From: Deltaproteobacteria bacterium
Lineage (GTDB): Bacteria > Myxococcota > UBA727 > VGSZ01
Reading direction: 5' to 3'
NCBI GenBank assembly: GCA_016874845.1
Contig: VGSZ01000011.1
Coordinates: 1-46,575, forward strand
DNA: 46,575 bases
The notes beneath the pieces were generated by a model. The model was not told where the DNA came from. It searched no databases and worked only from the letters and a program-made list of their open reading frames with translations. This document shows, one piece after another, positions 36,652 through 44,843 of this stretch. Positions within the stretch are counted from its first letter, which is position 1; every line of letters begins with the position of its first letter. A program made the position numbers and the translations under genes.

Positions 36652-37818
36652 TCAGGGGGCCGCGCCCTCGGCGGGCTTCGCGCCGCCAGCAGCCTCGACG
36701 GGCCGATCGCCCGCACCACCACCGGCCCCGTTGGCCGGCTTGTCGGCCGTGCCCTCGAGCGGGTTGCCCTCAACCGTCACCGGGGCCTTCTTGCTGTCAA
36801 GGCTGATGCCAGCCTCGAGGATCTCGACCTTGGCCTCGCCCTTCAGCTTGTCGAGCAGCTCGCGGGTCGCCTTGGACTTCGCGCGGGCCCTGAGCGACGT
36901 GCCGATGGACTCTTTCACCTCATCAAAGGCACGCTGCTGCTCGGCCGTCTTTTCATATACCTTTATGATATGGTACCCGAACTGCGTCTCGACCGGCCCG
37001 ACGATCTCGCCGGCCTTGGCGGCGAAGGCGGCGTCCTCAAACGGCTTCACCATCCGACCCCGCGAGAACGTACCCAGATCACCGCCGCGGTCCTTGGTCG
37101 GTCCGTCGGAGTACTTCTTCGCGACCTCCTCGAAGTTCGCGCTGGACTTCTTGACCTCGGCGAGGACCTTCTTCGCCTCGATGAGCTTCGCCTTCTTGTC
37201 CTTGTCCGTGGCGCCCTTCTCGACCTTGATGAGAACATGCGACGCCTTGATCTGCTCTTTCTGCTTATACTTGTCGAGGTTGTCGTCGTAGTATTTCTTG
37301 AGGTCAGCCTCGGTGGGATCAGCGCTCGCGAGGAGCTTGGCGAACAGCTTGTCGCGCAGGAGCGTCTTCTCGAGGTCGGCGACGACATCGGCTTCGGTCT
37401 GGCTCGTGCGCTCCAGGAAGCTCTGGAACGCCTTGTCGCTGCCGAAGCGCTCCTTGTGCTCCTTGACCTTGGCGTCGAGCTCTTCCTTCGTGACGGCAAC
37501 ACCCTCGCTCTTGGCCTTCTGGGCGATCAGGGTCTCCTCGACGAGCTTGCGGACGAGGTTCTCCTTCAGGCGGGTCTCGAGGGCCGGCGCGACCTGACGA
37601 CCGGCGCGCTGGAAGCGCGCGCGTGTACGCTCCATCTGCTTGTCGAAGTCGGCGCGGGCGACCTCTTCGCCGTTGATGCGGGCGACGGGTCCGCCGGCGG
37701 CCGCCGACGTGCTCGCGCCGCCCGTGGCCTCCTCGGTCTTCTTCGGACACGCTGTGACGGTCGCTAGCGTGAGGGCGACGGCGACGGACAACAGGACAAT
37801 GTGCAGATTGCGCTTCAT
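36652..37818 (-). CDS. SurA/parvulin-type peptidyl-prolyl isomerase lipoprotein
   Basis: The 388-residue precursor carries a lipoprotein signal (HIVLLSVAVALTLATVTAC). A SurA-like N-terminal helical domain (ARINGEEVARADFDKQMERT to about residue 170) leads to one parvulin domain at about 190-310 (ASHVLIKVEKGA, AKKYSDGPTKDRGGDLGTFSRGRMVKPFEDAAFA, GPVETQFGYHIIKVYE). It should assist folding of exported proteins in the periplasm. The acidic, Gly/Ala-rich tail is low complexity. ATG follows GGGAG by 7 bases. It lies downstream of the FHA-Wzz gene, 127 bp apart, and upstream of the M20-like lipoprotein. Confidence 0.92.
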   Translation of the reverse strand: MKRNLHIVLLSVAVALTLATVTACPKKTEEATGGASTSAAAGGPVARINGEEVARADFDKQMERTRARFQRAGRQVAPALETRLKENLVRKLVEETLIAQKAKSEGVAVTKEELDAKVKEHKERFGSDKAFQSFLERTSQTEADVVADLEKTLLRDKLFAKLLASADPTEADLKKYYDDNLDKYKQKEQIKASHVLIKVEKGATDKDKKAKLIEAKKVLAEVKKSSANFEEVAKKYSDGPTKDRGGDLGTFSRGRMVKPFEDAAFAAKAGEIVGPVETQFGYHIIKVYEKTAEQQRAFDEVKESIGTSLRARAKSKATRELLDKLKGEAKVEILEAGISLDSKKAPVTVEGNPLEGTADKPANGAGGGAGDRPVEAAGGAKPAEGAAP

Positions 37819-37919
37819 GGCTTGGCTCCCGGGAGGGCGAAGAATCCAAGGGGGCGGCTACCGCCGGATGGACCCGGGGTCAACACCGGGGAAACGCGGT
37901 GGCGACGTCGAGGATTCCG

Positions 37920-37939
37920 CGCGGCCGTCGGCGGCCGCG
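37920..37939 (-). terminator. GC-rich hairpin after the FHA-Wzz gene
   Basis: CGCGGCC (37920-37926) pairs perfectly with GGCCGCG (37933-37939) around 6 bases, 6 bp past the stop at 37946. No T-run, so a weak call. Confidence 0.4.
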
Positions 37940-37945
37940 GGGTGC

Positions 37946-39895
37946 TCAGGTCTTCTTCCAGATCTTGAGGATTTGCAGGAAGGCCGCCAGCGCAAAGCCC
38001 AGCGCGATGCCGCCGATGGTGCCGATCGCGACCTTCTTGACGCCAGCGCTCGACCGCGACTGCTGCTCGACGCGCGGCGGGTCGGTGATCTCGAAGCGGG
38101 CCTCGGCCGCCGTCTTTTCGAAACCGAGCGTGTACTCAGTCTGGTTCTTGTCTGAGTAGAGCTGGTCGTAATTCTTCTTCGCCGCCTCGTAGGAGCGGGT
38201 CAGGTCGGCATAGCGCGCCTCGAAGTCGGGCAGGCTCGCCTGGGCGGCGCGCACCGTCTCAAGCTGCTTCCGCGTCGATTCGAGCAGCTGCGTCTTGGCC
38301 GCCATCTCGGCCTTCATCTGGCCGACGCTCTTGTTGCCCGACATACCCGGGCCGGCGTCGTCGGGAGCCGCCTGCACGCGCGCGAGGCGCTGCTTCACGG
38401 CCTGCACCTCGGGGTGGTTGTCACCGAGCCCCTGCGCCTTCAGCTCGGCGAGCTCTTCTTCGACCTGCTTCACCATCCGCGCCTTGCGCGACGAGCCGCC
38501 CGACGACGCCGACTGGATCTCGAGCTTCAGCTGCTCGATGGCGCTCTCGAGCTCGCTCGAGTTCTTCTGCAGCTCGAACACGAACTCCTGGGACTTGGCG
38601 GCGTTCTCGGGCAGGGAGGCGAGGTACTTCTTCTTGAACTCCTTCAGGTCCTCGTCGTTGGTCTTCAGCGTCTCCTCGGCCTTGGCGATCTCGCTCTTCA
38701 GGTAGTCCAGCTTCGACGTGATGACCTTGGTGGTCTTCTCGACCTCGTTGTCGATGAAGGTCTTCACGTGGGTCTGCAGGAACAGCAAGGCGTTTGCTTC
38801 GGTGGCGGCCTGGAACTCGCCGTTGAAGTTCAGGACCGGCGGCAGCACGCCGAAGTTCGGCGTCGTCGTATCGAACGTCAGGCTCTTCTGGACGACGGCG
38901 ATGCGGTCGTCGGTGACGTCGACCTGGCCCAGCGTGCGCAGCGTGCTCGCGATGAGCACCGTGGACTCGAACGTCGACTTCGCCGCCTGCGCGCGGTCCT
39001 GGGCGACACCGCCCTGCCCGCGTTCGCCGCCGGTGAGGATGTTCATCTTGAACGTCGCCTTCGCCGCCGGCGGCTGCACGATCGCCAGCCCGATACCAGC
39101 GACGACACCGACGGCGCCGGCGATGCCGATCATCTTCTTGAATGGCACGAAGAAGTCGACGATCTTGCGGACGTTGCCGACGATCTCCTCGAGGTTCATC
39201 TCCTCGCTGGCGGCGGCGGCCTGCGTAGGCGGCGGCGCGGTGCTGACCACGACCTGCGGCACCCCCATGCCCATCGGTGACATGCCCATACCGATACCCA
39301 TGCCGCCCATCGGCGACATGCCCATGCCGCCCATCGGCGTCATGCCCATGCCGCCCATCGGCGTCATGCCCATGCCGCCCATCGGCGTCATGCTCATGCC
39401 CATGCCCATGCCGCCCATCGGCATCATGCCCATGCCGCCCATCGGGTCGAGCCGATCGACCCGGGGAGCCGAGCCCTGCAGCTTGAACACGGTGTAGCCG
39501 ACCTGCACAAGGTCACCCTCACGCAGCTCGGTCTCGGCAATCTTCTGGGCATTCACGAGGGTGCCGTTCGACGAGCCGAGGTCCTTGACGCGGTAGCCCG
39601 CCGGCGTCCGGGTGACCTCGCAGTGGCGGCCAGACACACGCTCGTCGGCCAGCGCGATGTCAGCGGACTCCGACCGACCGAGCAGCGTCACCGCCTTCAG
39701 CGGGTAGCGGTGCCCGACGTTGGGCCCCATGCAGACGACGAAGAAGGCCTCGGCCGTCGGCGACGCGCGCACGGACAGCGCCTGCTGCACGCCCCCCGAC
39801 GGCATCATCACCGTCCTGTCGGGCCGCTCACCCGTCGCTGGGTCGACGGCCTCCCACTCGGGCTCGAGCGGCTGCGACGGCTTCTTGCTGCTCAT
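37946..39895 (-). CDS. FHA domain fused to a Wzz/GumC-type polysaccharide co-polymerase
   Basis: ATG 39893-39895 has AGGAA just upstream and opens a 649-residue protein (MSSKKPSQPLEPEWEAVDPA). Residues about 48-140 form an FHA domain (LLGRSESADIALADERVSGRHCEV, DLGSSNGTLVNAQKI). A Met/Gly-rich block (MGGMGMTP units) spans about 150-210. After a linker, a Wzz/GumC-type module follows: one membrane helix (MIGIAGAVGVVAGIGLAIV, about 253-272), a long periplasmic coiled-coil (FKKKYLASLP, QLKLEIQSASSG) and a C-terminal membrane helix (IGGIALGFALAAFLQIL) with a 7-residue end. There is no Wzc-type tyrosine-kinase domain. Such proteins set O-antigen or exopolysaccharide chain length; the FHA domain would add phospho-threonine-dependent control. 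Divergent from the GT4 glycosyltransferase. Confidence 0.9.
   Translation of the reverse strand: MSSKKPSQPLEPEWEAVDPATGERPDRTVMMPSGGVQQALSVRASPTAEAFFVVCMGPNVGHRYPLKAVTLLGRSESADIALADERVSGRHCEVTRTPAGYRVKDLGSSNGTLVNAQKIAETELREGDLVQVGYTVFKLQGSAPRVDRLDPMGGMGMMPMGGMGMGMSMTPMGGMGMTPMGGMGMTPMGGMGMSPMGGMGIGMGMSPMGMGVPQVVVSTAPPPTQAAAASEEMNLEEIVGNVRKIVDFFVPFKKMIGIAGAVGVVAGIGLAIVQPPAAKATFKMNILTGGERGQGGVAQDRAQAAKSTFESTVLIASTLRTLGQVDVTDDRIAVVQKSLTFDTTTPNFGVLPPVLNFNGEFQAATEANALLFLQTHVKTFIDNEVEKTTKVITSKLDYLKSEIAKAEETLKTNDEDLKEFKKKYLASLPENAAKSQEFVFELQKNSSELESAIEQLKLEIQSASSGGSSRKARMVKQVEEELAELKAQGLGDNHPEVQAVKQRLARVQAAPDDAGPGMSGNKSVGQMKAEMAAKTQLLESTRKQLETVRAAQASLPDFEARYADLTRSYEAAKKNYDQLYSDKNQTEYTLGFEKTAAEARFEITDPPRVEQQSRSSAGVKKVAIGTIGGIALGFALAAFLQILKIWKKT
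39265..39444. repeat. 24-bp tandem repeats encoding MGGMGMTP
   Basis: About seven units of ATGCCCATGCCGCCCATCGGCGTC type, with small variations and one insertion, encode the Met/Gly block of the FHA-Wzz protein. All differences keep frame. Confidence 0.9.
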
Positions 39896-40184
39896 GCTGT
39901 TCCTATCCTCACCGCGGTGTCGACGCGCAATCGCCAGGGTCGGGCCCGGTGTCGTTCTTAGCATGGCTCGGCCCGTCATGGCGGACCGTCGGACGGCAAC
40001 CGGCTGGGCGAGGCAGGAACCGCGCCCCGACGACCGTTTGTTTTCGCAGAGACCGGCGGCGAACATACGGCCCGGGGGGCGGCCCGGACAGGCGACGAGT
40101 GGGTCATGTCCGCCGAGGTCCGATCGACCAGCGACCCCGGTGCCGTTTGCGTCGCGGGCCGCAACGGGCGAAAAAACGCGCACC
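39896..40184. other. Divergent intergenic region (FHA-Wzz / GT4)
   Basis: These 289 bp separate two divergent genes and hold no reliable open frame with protein-like sequence. I found no strong hairpin or promoter pair. It must contain the promoters for the FHA-Wzz gene and the GT4-MscS pair, and shared control is an inference from the layout. Confidence 0.6.
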
Positions 40185-41408
40185 ATGCGTGTGGGCTACC
40201 TAGTCAACCAGTACCCCAAGGTCAGCCACACCTTCATCCGCCGCGAGATCCTCGCTCTCGAGGCGCGTGGGCTTGAGATCGATCGCTTCTCGATCCGCGA
40301 CACCACCGCCGAGCTGAAGGACGACGACGACCGCGCCGAGGCGACGCGGACGCGGGTCCTGCTCCCCCCAGACCGGCGCGCTGCCGCGGCGTCGTTGTCG
40401 TCGGCCCTTGCCCGTTGTCTGGCCAGCTCCCCCGAGCGCTTCCGGCAGGCGTCGACGCTGGCGCTGCGGTTCGCCCGCCGGTCCGAGCGGCAGGCGGTGC
40501 ACGCCGCCTATCTCGGCGAGGCGGCGCAGTTGAAGCTGCGGTGCGACGAGCGTCAAGTTGCGCACATCCACGCGCACTTCGGGACGAACTCGGCGACGGT
40601 GGCGGCCCTCTGCCACGCGCTGGGTGGCCCCCCCTATTCGTTCACCGCCCACGGCCCCGAAGAGTTCGATCGACCGGACCTGATCGCCCTAGACGACAAG
40701 ATCGCCGGGGCACGCTTCGTCGTCGGCGTGTCGAGCTTCGGACGCTCGCAGCTCTTGCGCCGCACGCGGGCCGCCGACTGGGACAAGGTGCGCATCGTCC
40801 CCTGCGGCGTCGACGACGCCTTCTTGTCCGACCGTTGGCTGCGCCCGGTGCAGGACGTCCCCCGGCTGTGTTGCGTTGGGCGGCTGTGCGAGCAGAAGGG
40901 GCAGCTGTTGCTCGTCGAGGCCGCCGCTCGCGTGCGTGATCGTCTCGGCGCGTTCGAGCTGGTGCTGGTCGGCGACGGCGAGCTGCGGCCCGACATCGAG
41001 GCGCTCGTCGAACGGCACCGGCTGCAGGACGTCGTGCGGATCACCGGGTGGGCCTCGGGCGCGGCCGTGCGTGAAGAGCTGCTCGCGGCGCGCGCCATGG
41101 TCCTGCCGTCGTTCGCCGAGGGCCTGCCGGTCGTCATCATGGAGGCCCTCGCGCTGGAGCGCCCGGTGCTGTCGACGTTCGTCGCCGGCATCCCGGAGCT
41201 GGTCGATGCCGGCTGCGGCTGGCTGTTTCCGGCCGGCAGCGTGGCGCCGCTGGTGGAGGCGATGGTCGCCGCGCTGTCGGCCCCGCTCACCGAGCTGCGC
41301 GACAAGGGCGCCGAGGGGCGACGTCGCGTCGTCGCCCGCCACGACGCCAGGGTGGCCGCGGCGCTGCTCGCCGATGCCTTCGCCGGCGGCGGGACGACGA
41401 GGTCATGA
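40185..41408 (+). CDS. GT4-family glycosyltransferase, colanic/exopolysaccharide type
   Basis: ATG 40185 gives a 407-residue GT-B enzyme. The N-terminus (MRVGYLVNQYPKVSHTFIRR) is the acceptor-side hallmark of WcaL/AmsK-like exopolysaccharide glycosyltransferases; HIHAHFGTNSATVA and YSFTAHGPEEF follow. The donor domain has CVGRLCEQKGQLLLVEAAA, LVGDGELRPDIEAL and the E-x7-E signature (FAEGLPVVIMEALAL) that binds the sugar nucleotide. It probably transfers a sugar in polymer repeat-unit synthesis. Its stop overlaps the MscS-type gene by 4 bases (ATGA), and it is divergent from the FHA-Wzz gene, suggesting one polysaccharide locus. Confidence 0.93.
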   Translation: MRVGYLVNQYPKVSHTFIRREILALEARGLEIDRFSIRDTTAELKDDDDRAEATRTRVLLPPDRRAAAASLSSALARCLASSPERFRQASTLALRFARRSERQAVHAAYLGEAAQLKLRCDERQVAHIHAHFGTNSATVAALCHALGGPPYSFTAHGPEEFDRPDLIALDDKIAGARFVVGVSSFGRSQLLRRTRAADWDKVRIVPCGVDDAFLSDRWLRPVQDVPRLCCVGRLCEQKGQLLLVEAAARVRDRLGAFELVLVGDGELRPDIEALVERHRLQDVVRITGWASGAAVREELLAARAMVLPSFAEGLPVVIMEALALERPVLSTFVAGIPELVDAGCGWLFPAGSVAPLVEAMVAALSAPLTELRDKGAEGRRRVVARHDARVAAALLADAFAGGGTTRS

Positions 41409-42931
41409 GCGAGCTGTTCGCGCGCATCCAGCACGAGGCCGCGACGGCGCTGTCGGTCTGGCTCGTCGTCTTCTTCGTCGCCGTCGCCGTCTTGCAGCGC
41501 CTGTTCGCCCGCCCCGGTCACCGCGGCCTGCGGGTCCTCGGGGGCCTGCTTGGCTTGCATGTGGTCGCCGTGTTCGGCGCGGGCGTCGTGCGCAGCCAGC
41601 CCTTCGACTTCGCCAACGAGGCCGGGGTCGCGGCCCGCTTGACCTTCAGCTGGAGCATCGTGCTCGGCCTCGGAGCGCTGTTGTTCGATTTGCTGCTCGC
41701 GCGCCTGCGCGTGCGTATGAACCGGATCATCGAGGACCTCGTCGTCTTTGGCGCTCTGGCGGTGGTCACGGTGCTGGTGCTGCGCCGCACCGGGGTCGAC
41801 CTGACCGGGATCGTCGCCACGTCGGCGGTCGTCACCGCGGTGGTCGGCCTGTCGCTGCAGGACACGCTCGGCAACACCATCGGCGGGCTGACGCTGCAAC
41901 TCGACGACAGCATCCACGTCGGCGACTGGATCAAGGTCGGCGACGTCACCGGCCGCGTCGTCGACATCCGCTGGCGCTTCACCGCTATCGAGACCCGCAA
42001 CTGGGAGACGGTGCTCATCCCCAACAGCAAGCTCGCGAAGAACGATGTCGTCGTCCTCGGCCAGCGTCAGGGGCAGCCGCGCCAGCTTCGACGCTGGGTC
42101 TACTTCCACGTGGACTTCCGCACTCCGCCCGGCGACGTCGTCGACACGGTGCTCGACGCGCTGCGCGACATGCCGATCCCCAATGTCGCCGCCGAGCCGC
42201 CACCGTCGTGCGTGCTCCTCGAGTTGGGCGAGTCGACGGCGCGCTACGCCGTGCGGTACTGGCTGACCGATATCGCCGCCGACGATCCCACCGACGGCGA
42301 TTTGCGCACGCGGGTGTTCTTCGCGCTCAAGCGGCGCGGCATCCCGCTGGCGATGCCGGCGCAGGCGGTCTTTGTCACCGAGGACTCGAACAAGCGGCGT
42401 GAGCGCCACCACGCCGAGGAGCGGACCAGGCGACTCAAGGCGCTGCGCCGCGTCGAGCTGTTCGCACCGCTCGGCGACGCCGAGTGCGAGCGGGTGGCCG
42501 ACGCGCTGGTCCACGCGCCCTACGCCCGTGGCGAGCGCATCACGCGGCAGGGGGCAGAGGCGGACTGGCTGTACCTCGTCGGCGCCGGCCGCGTCGCCGT
42601 GCGTATCGCTGTCGACGGCGAAGAGCGCGAGGTCGCGCAGATCGGCGCCGGCGAAGTCTTCGGCGAGATGTCGCTGTTGACCGGCGAACCGCGGGCCGCG
42701 TCGGTGTACGCCCTGTCCGACCTCGACTGCTGGCGGCTCGAGCGGGACGTCTTCCGCATGGTCCTGCAGGACCGACCGGAGGTCGCCAACGAGATCGCGG
42801 GGCAGCTCTCCGAGCGGCGGGTGCGCCTCGAGGAGGTCCGCGGTGATCTGGACGCTGTCGCTCGTGCCCGACGCGTCGAGCAGGAGAAGACGGCGCTGGT
42901 GGCGCGCATGCGGTCCTTCTTCGGCCTCTAG
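41405..42931 (+). CDS. MscS-type channel with C-terminal cyclic-nucleotide-binding domain
   Basis: The ATG overlaps the stop of the GT4 gene. The 508-residue protein has about four N-terminal membrane helices, the last being the pore-lining MscS helix (IVATSAVVTAVVGLSLQDTLGNTIGGL), then the MscS beta-domain (DWIKVGDVTGRVVDIRWRFT, ETVLIPNSKLAKNDV). Residues about 345-470 are a Crp/CNBD module with the phosphate-binding cassette FGEMSLLTGEPRAASV. Such bCNG proteins respond to cyclic nucleotides rather than strongly to stretch. Coupling with a glycosyltransferase is unusual; no adenylate cyclase lies in the window. Strong domain call, biological role unknown. Confidence 0.93.
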   Translation: MSELFARIQHEAATALSVWLVVFFVAVAVLQRLFARPGHRGLRVLGGLLGLHVVAVFGAGVVRSQPFDFANEAGVAARLTFSWSIVLGLGALLFDLLLARLRVRMNRIIEDLVVFGALAVVTVLVLRRTGVDLTGIVATSAVVTAVVGLSLQDTLGNTIGGLTLQLDDSIHVGDWIKVGDVTGRVVDIRWRFTAIETRNWETVLIPNSKLAKNDVVVLGQRQGQPRQLRRWVYFHVDFRTPPGDVVDTVLDALRDMPIPNVAAEPPPSCVLLELGESTARYAVRYWLTDIAADDPTDGDLRTRVFFALKRRGIPLAMPAQAVFVTEDSNKRRERHHAEERTRRLKALRRVELFAPLGDAECERVADALVHAPYARGERITRQGAEADWLYLVGAGRVAVRIAVDGEEREVAQIGAGEVFGEMSLLTGEPRAASVYALSDLDCWRLERDVFRMVLQDRPEVANEIAGQLSERRVRLEEVRGDLDAVARARRVEQEKTALVARMRSFFGL

Positions 42932-42946
42932 CGTCCCGCCGTTCGT

Positions 42947-42976
42947 TTGACCGCCACCCGCGACGCCTCGTATCGT
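42947..42976 (+). promoter_or_regulatory. Candidate promoter of the sigma-factor gene
   Basis: TTGACC (42947-42952; 5 of 6) and TATCGT (42971-42976; 4 of 6) are 18 bp apart. The predicted start lies about 5 bases before ATG 42989, so translation would be nearly leaderless; no Shine-Dalgarno is present, in agreement. Confidence 0.4.
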
Positions 42977-42988
42977 CCGCACGATCCC

Positions 42989-44047
42989 ATGTCGCTGCGG
43001 AAGCCTCCCCCGTCGACGCCGCCCGCCCGCCCGCAGCAAGGCGTTGCGGCGCCCCGACCGTCGTCGCCGGCGCCTCCGTCGCCAGCGCGTCCGTTGACGG
43101 GCTCGTCCACCGTACCGACCACGGGACCAGCGACGCCGAGAACGACGGCGACCGCGCCGTCGCCCACCGCAACCGCACCGTCGCCGACGAGCGGACCGCG
43201 ACCGGCGGCCTCGGCGGCGCGCGATCACGCCGAGCTGGCGACATCGCCGAACCTGCCGCAGCGGGTGTCGAAGGCGCACCCGCTGGTCGGCGCCGACGGC
43301 AAGCTGGCCAAGAAGGAGCTCATCGAGCAGTACACGCCATTCGTCCGCAGCATCGCGGCCAAGATCAAGAAGGGCCTCGCGAAGTCCATCGAGTTCGACG
43401 ATCTGATCGCCTACGGCATGACCGGCTTGCTCGAAGCGGCCGAGCGCTACGACCCGAAGATGGGCGCGAACTTCATGACCTTCAGCTACTACCGGGTGCG
43501 CGGCGCCATCTACGACGGCCTGCGCGGGATGGGCTGGGTCAGCCGCACCGAGTACCAGAAGATCCGCTTCGAGGAGCGGGCGACGCAGTACCTCGAGAAC
43601 ATGGCCGCGCGCGAGGTCGTCGGCGGCGACGGCAACAAGAGCGTCGAGGACAACATCGAAGAGCTCGCCAACCAGGTCAGCCAGCTCGTCACGATCTACG
43701 TGACGTCGCTCGAGGCGATGGAGGATCTGCAGGTCGAGGACAAGGAGCGGCAGCCCCTCGACGAGCGCTTCGCCGACGTCGAGCTGAAGGGCCACGTGCG
43801 CGAGGCGCTGGCCCGCCTGCCCGACGCCGACCGCGAGATCGTCACGCTCTACTACTTCAAGGAGATGAGCCTGCAGGACGTGGGCAACCAGCTCGGCCTC
43901 AGCAAGAGCTGGACGAGCCGTCGCCATGCGCAGGCCATCGATCGTCTCACGCGCGTCCTGCAGGAGATCCTGAAGGAGGCACCGCTGGCGTCGACGGCGA
44001 AGCCGGGCGCCCGCGGCGCCGCCGGCGCCCCCGGGGCGCGGCGCTGA
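42989..44047 (+). CDS. Alternative sigma factor, FliA/WhiG (sigma-28-like) family
   Basis: ATG 42989 gives 352 residues. The first 95 are Pro/Ser/Ala/Thr-rich and probably disordered. Region 2 (ELIEQYTPFVRSIAAKIKKG, FDDLIAYGMTGLLEAAERYD, FMTFSYYRVRGAIYDGLRGM) and region 4 (LARLPDADREIVTLYYFKEMSL, DVGNQLGLSKSWTSRRHAQA) are intact, with a region 3 between them. The pattern matches the FliA/WhiG/SigF group. No anti-sigma factor or flagellar gene is adjacent, so regulation and target genes are unknown. It is convergent with the HvfC-type gene, 37 bp apart. An extra TTG at 42947 would extend the N-terminus by 14 residues. Confidence 0.92.
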   Translation: MSLRKPPPSTPPARPQQGVAAPRPSSPAPPSPARPLTGSSTVPTTGPATPRTTATAPSPTATAPSPTSGPRPAASAARDHAELATSPNLPQRVSKAHPLVGADGKLAKKELIEQYTPFVRSIAAKIKKGLAKSIEFDDLIAYGMTGLLEAAERYDPKMGANFMTFSYYRVRGAIYDGLRGMGWVSRTEYQKIRFEERATQYLENMAAREVVGGDGNKSVEDNIEELANQVSQLVTIYVTSLEAMEDLQVEDKERQPLDERFADVELKGHVREALARLPDADREIVTLYYFKEMSLQDVGNQLGLSKSWTSRRHAQAIDRLTRVLQEILKEAPLASTAKPGARGAAGAPGARR

Positions 44048-44084
44048 CCCTGACGCTGCGCCGGCGTCGTCGACAAGGGCCCCG

Positions 44085-44843
44085 TCACGGGCGGCGAAAG
44101 CCGACCACCGCTCCCCGGCGCTGAAGGTCGGTCAGGTCGGCGCGCGCGCGGCGCCGGTCAAACACCGCTTCGCTGCCAGCGGCCTCGGCGGCCAGCCGGT
44201 CGAGCGCCGCGCCGACGCTGACGCCCTCGCCCGCCGCGACGAGGATGCGCGCCACGGCCGGCGAGACGATCACGACGGCGAAGTCCTCGGCCCGCTGAAA
44301 GCAGCACAGCAAAGCCGGCGATGACAAAGGCGACGGCCACGCGGTGGTGGACGCCGTCACCCGGTGCACCGGGTGGAAGTAGACGCACAGCCGCGTCGAC
44401 GGGTCCACGACCACGATCCCGGCCTCGTCGACGTCGGGGATGAGGCCCGCCGAGGGCGGCTCCTGCCGCGCCGTCGGGGACAGCGTGACGTCGATCTCGA
44501 GCGCCTCGAAGTGGCAGAGCTCGGCGAAGCTGGCGTCGGGCAGCGCGTCGGCTGGCAGCGTGGCGAGCCACGCGGTGAACTCGCCGGCCACTGCGTGCAG
44601 CAGCCTGGTCGTCGGCGCGCGCTCGTCGAGGAAGCGGGCGATCAACCGGCTGAAGACGTCCTCGCCGGCGAGCCGCCGCGCGTGGGGACAGGCGCGCCGC
44701 AGGACGTCGCCGAGGGTGTTGCGGACGAGGTCGCGATAGACGAGCTGTCGCGACCGCGGCACGACAGCGTCGTCGAAGAAGGCTGGCTCGCGCGACAGCA
44801 GCAGTGAGCGCCAGCCGCGGGCGACATCGTCGACGTGGCTCAT
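44085..44843 (-). CDS. HvfC/BufC-type partner protein of the second MNIO enzyme (DUF2063)
   Basis: The 252-residue protein starts at ATG 44841-44843, overlapping the MNIO stop by 4 bases. The N-terminal part (PRSRQLVYRDLVRNTLGDVLRRACPHARRLAGEDVFSRLIARFL) is the conserved YR.LV...L...L...P.....G...F...I..F core of DUF2063, often annotated as putative DNA-binding but now known as the precursor-binding partner of BufB-type enzymes. FAELCHFEALEIDVTLS is also typical. It should recognise the substrate of the MNIO enzyme. Cytoplasmic; no signal peptide. Confidence 0.88.
   Translation of the reverse strand: MSHVDDVARGWRSLLLSREPAFFDDAVVPRSRQLVYRDLVRNTLGDVLRRACPHARRLAGEDVFSRLIARFLDERAPTTRLLHAVAGEFTAWLATLPADALPDASFAELCHFEALEIDVTLSPTARQEPPSAGLIPDVDEAGIVVVDPSTRLCVYFHPVHRVTASTTAWPSPLSSPALLCCFQRAEDFAVVIVSPAVARILVAAGEGVSVGAALDRLAAEAAGSEAVFDRRRARADLTDLQRRGAVVGFRRP

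Noticed and set aside
35273-37291. A 672-codon + strand frame opposite the M20-like and PPIase genes
   Set aside because: Low-complexity Arg/Ala composition with no motif; the minus strand has two lipoproteins, one with a parvulin domain.
39265-39444. CRISPR array from regular 24-bp repeats
   Set aside because: Repeats are contiguous, in frame and code for MGGMGMTP; there are no spacers or cas genes.
40634-43927. A 1097-codon minus strand frame opposite the GT4, MscS and sigma genes
   Set aside because: Arg/Gly/Ala-rich antisense of three genes with clear family motifs.
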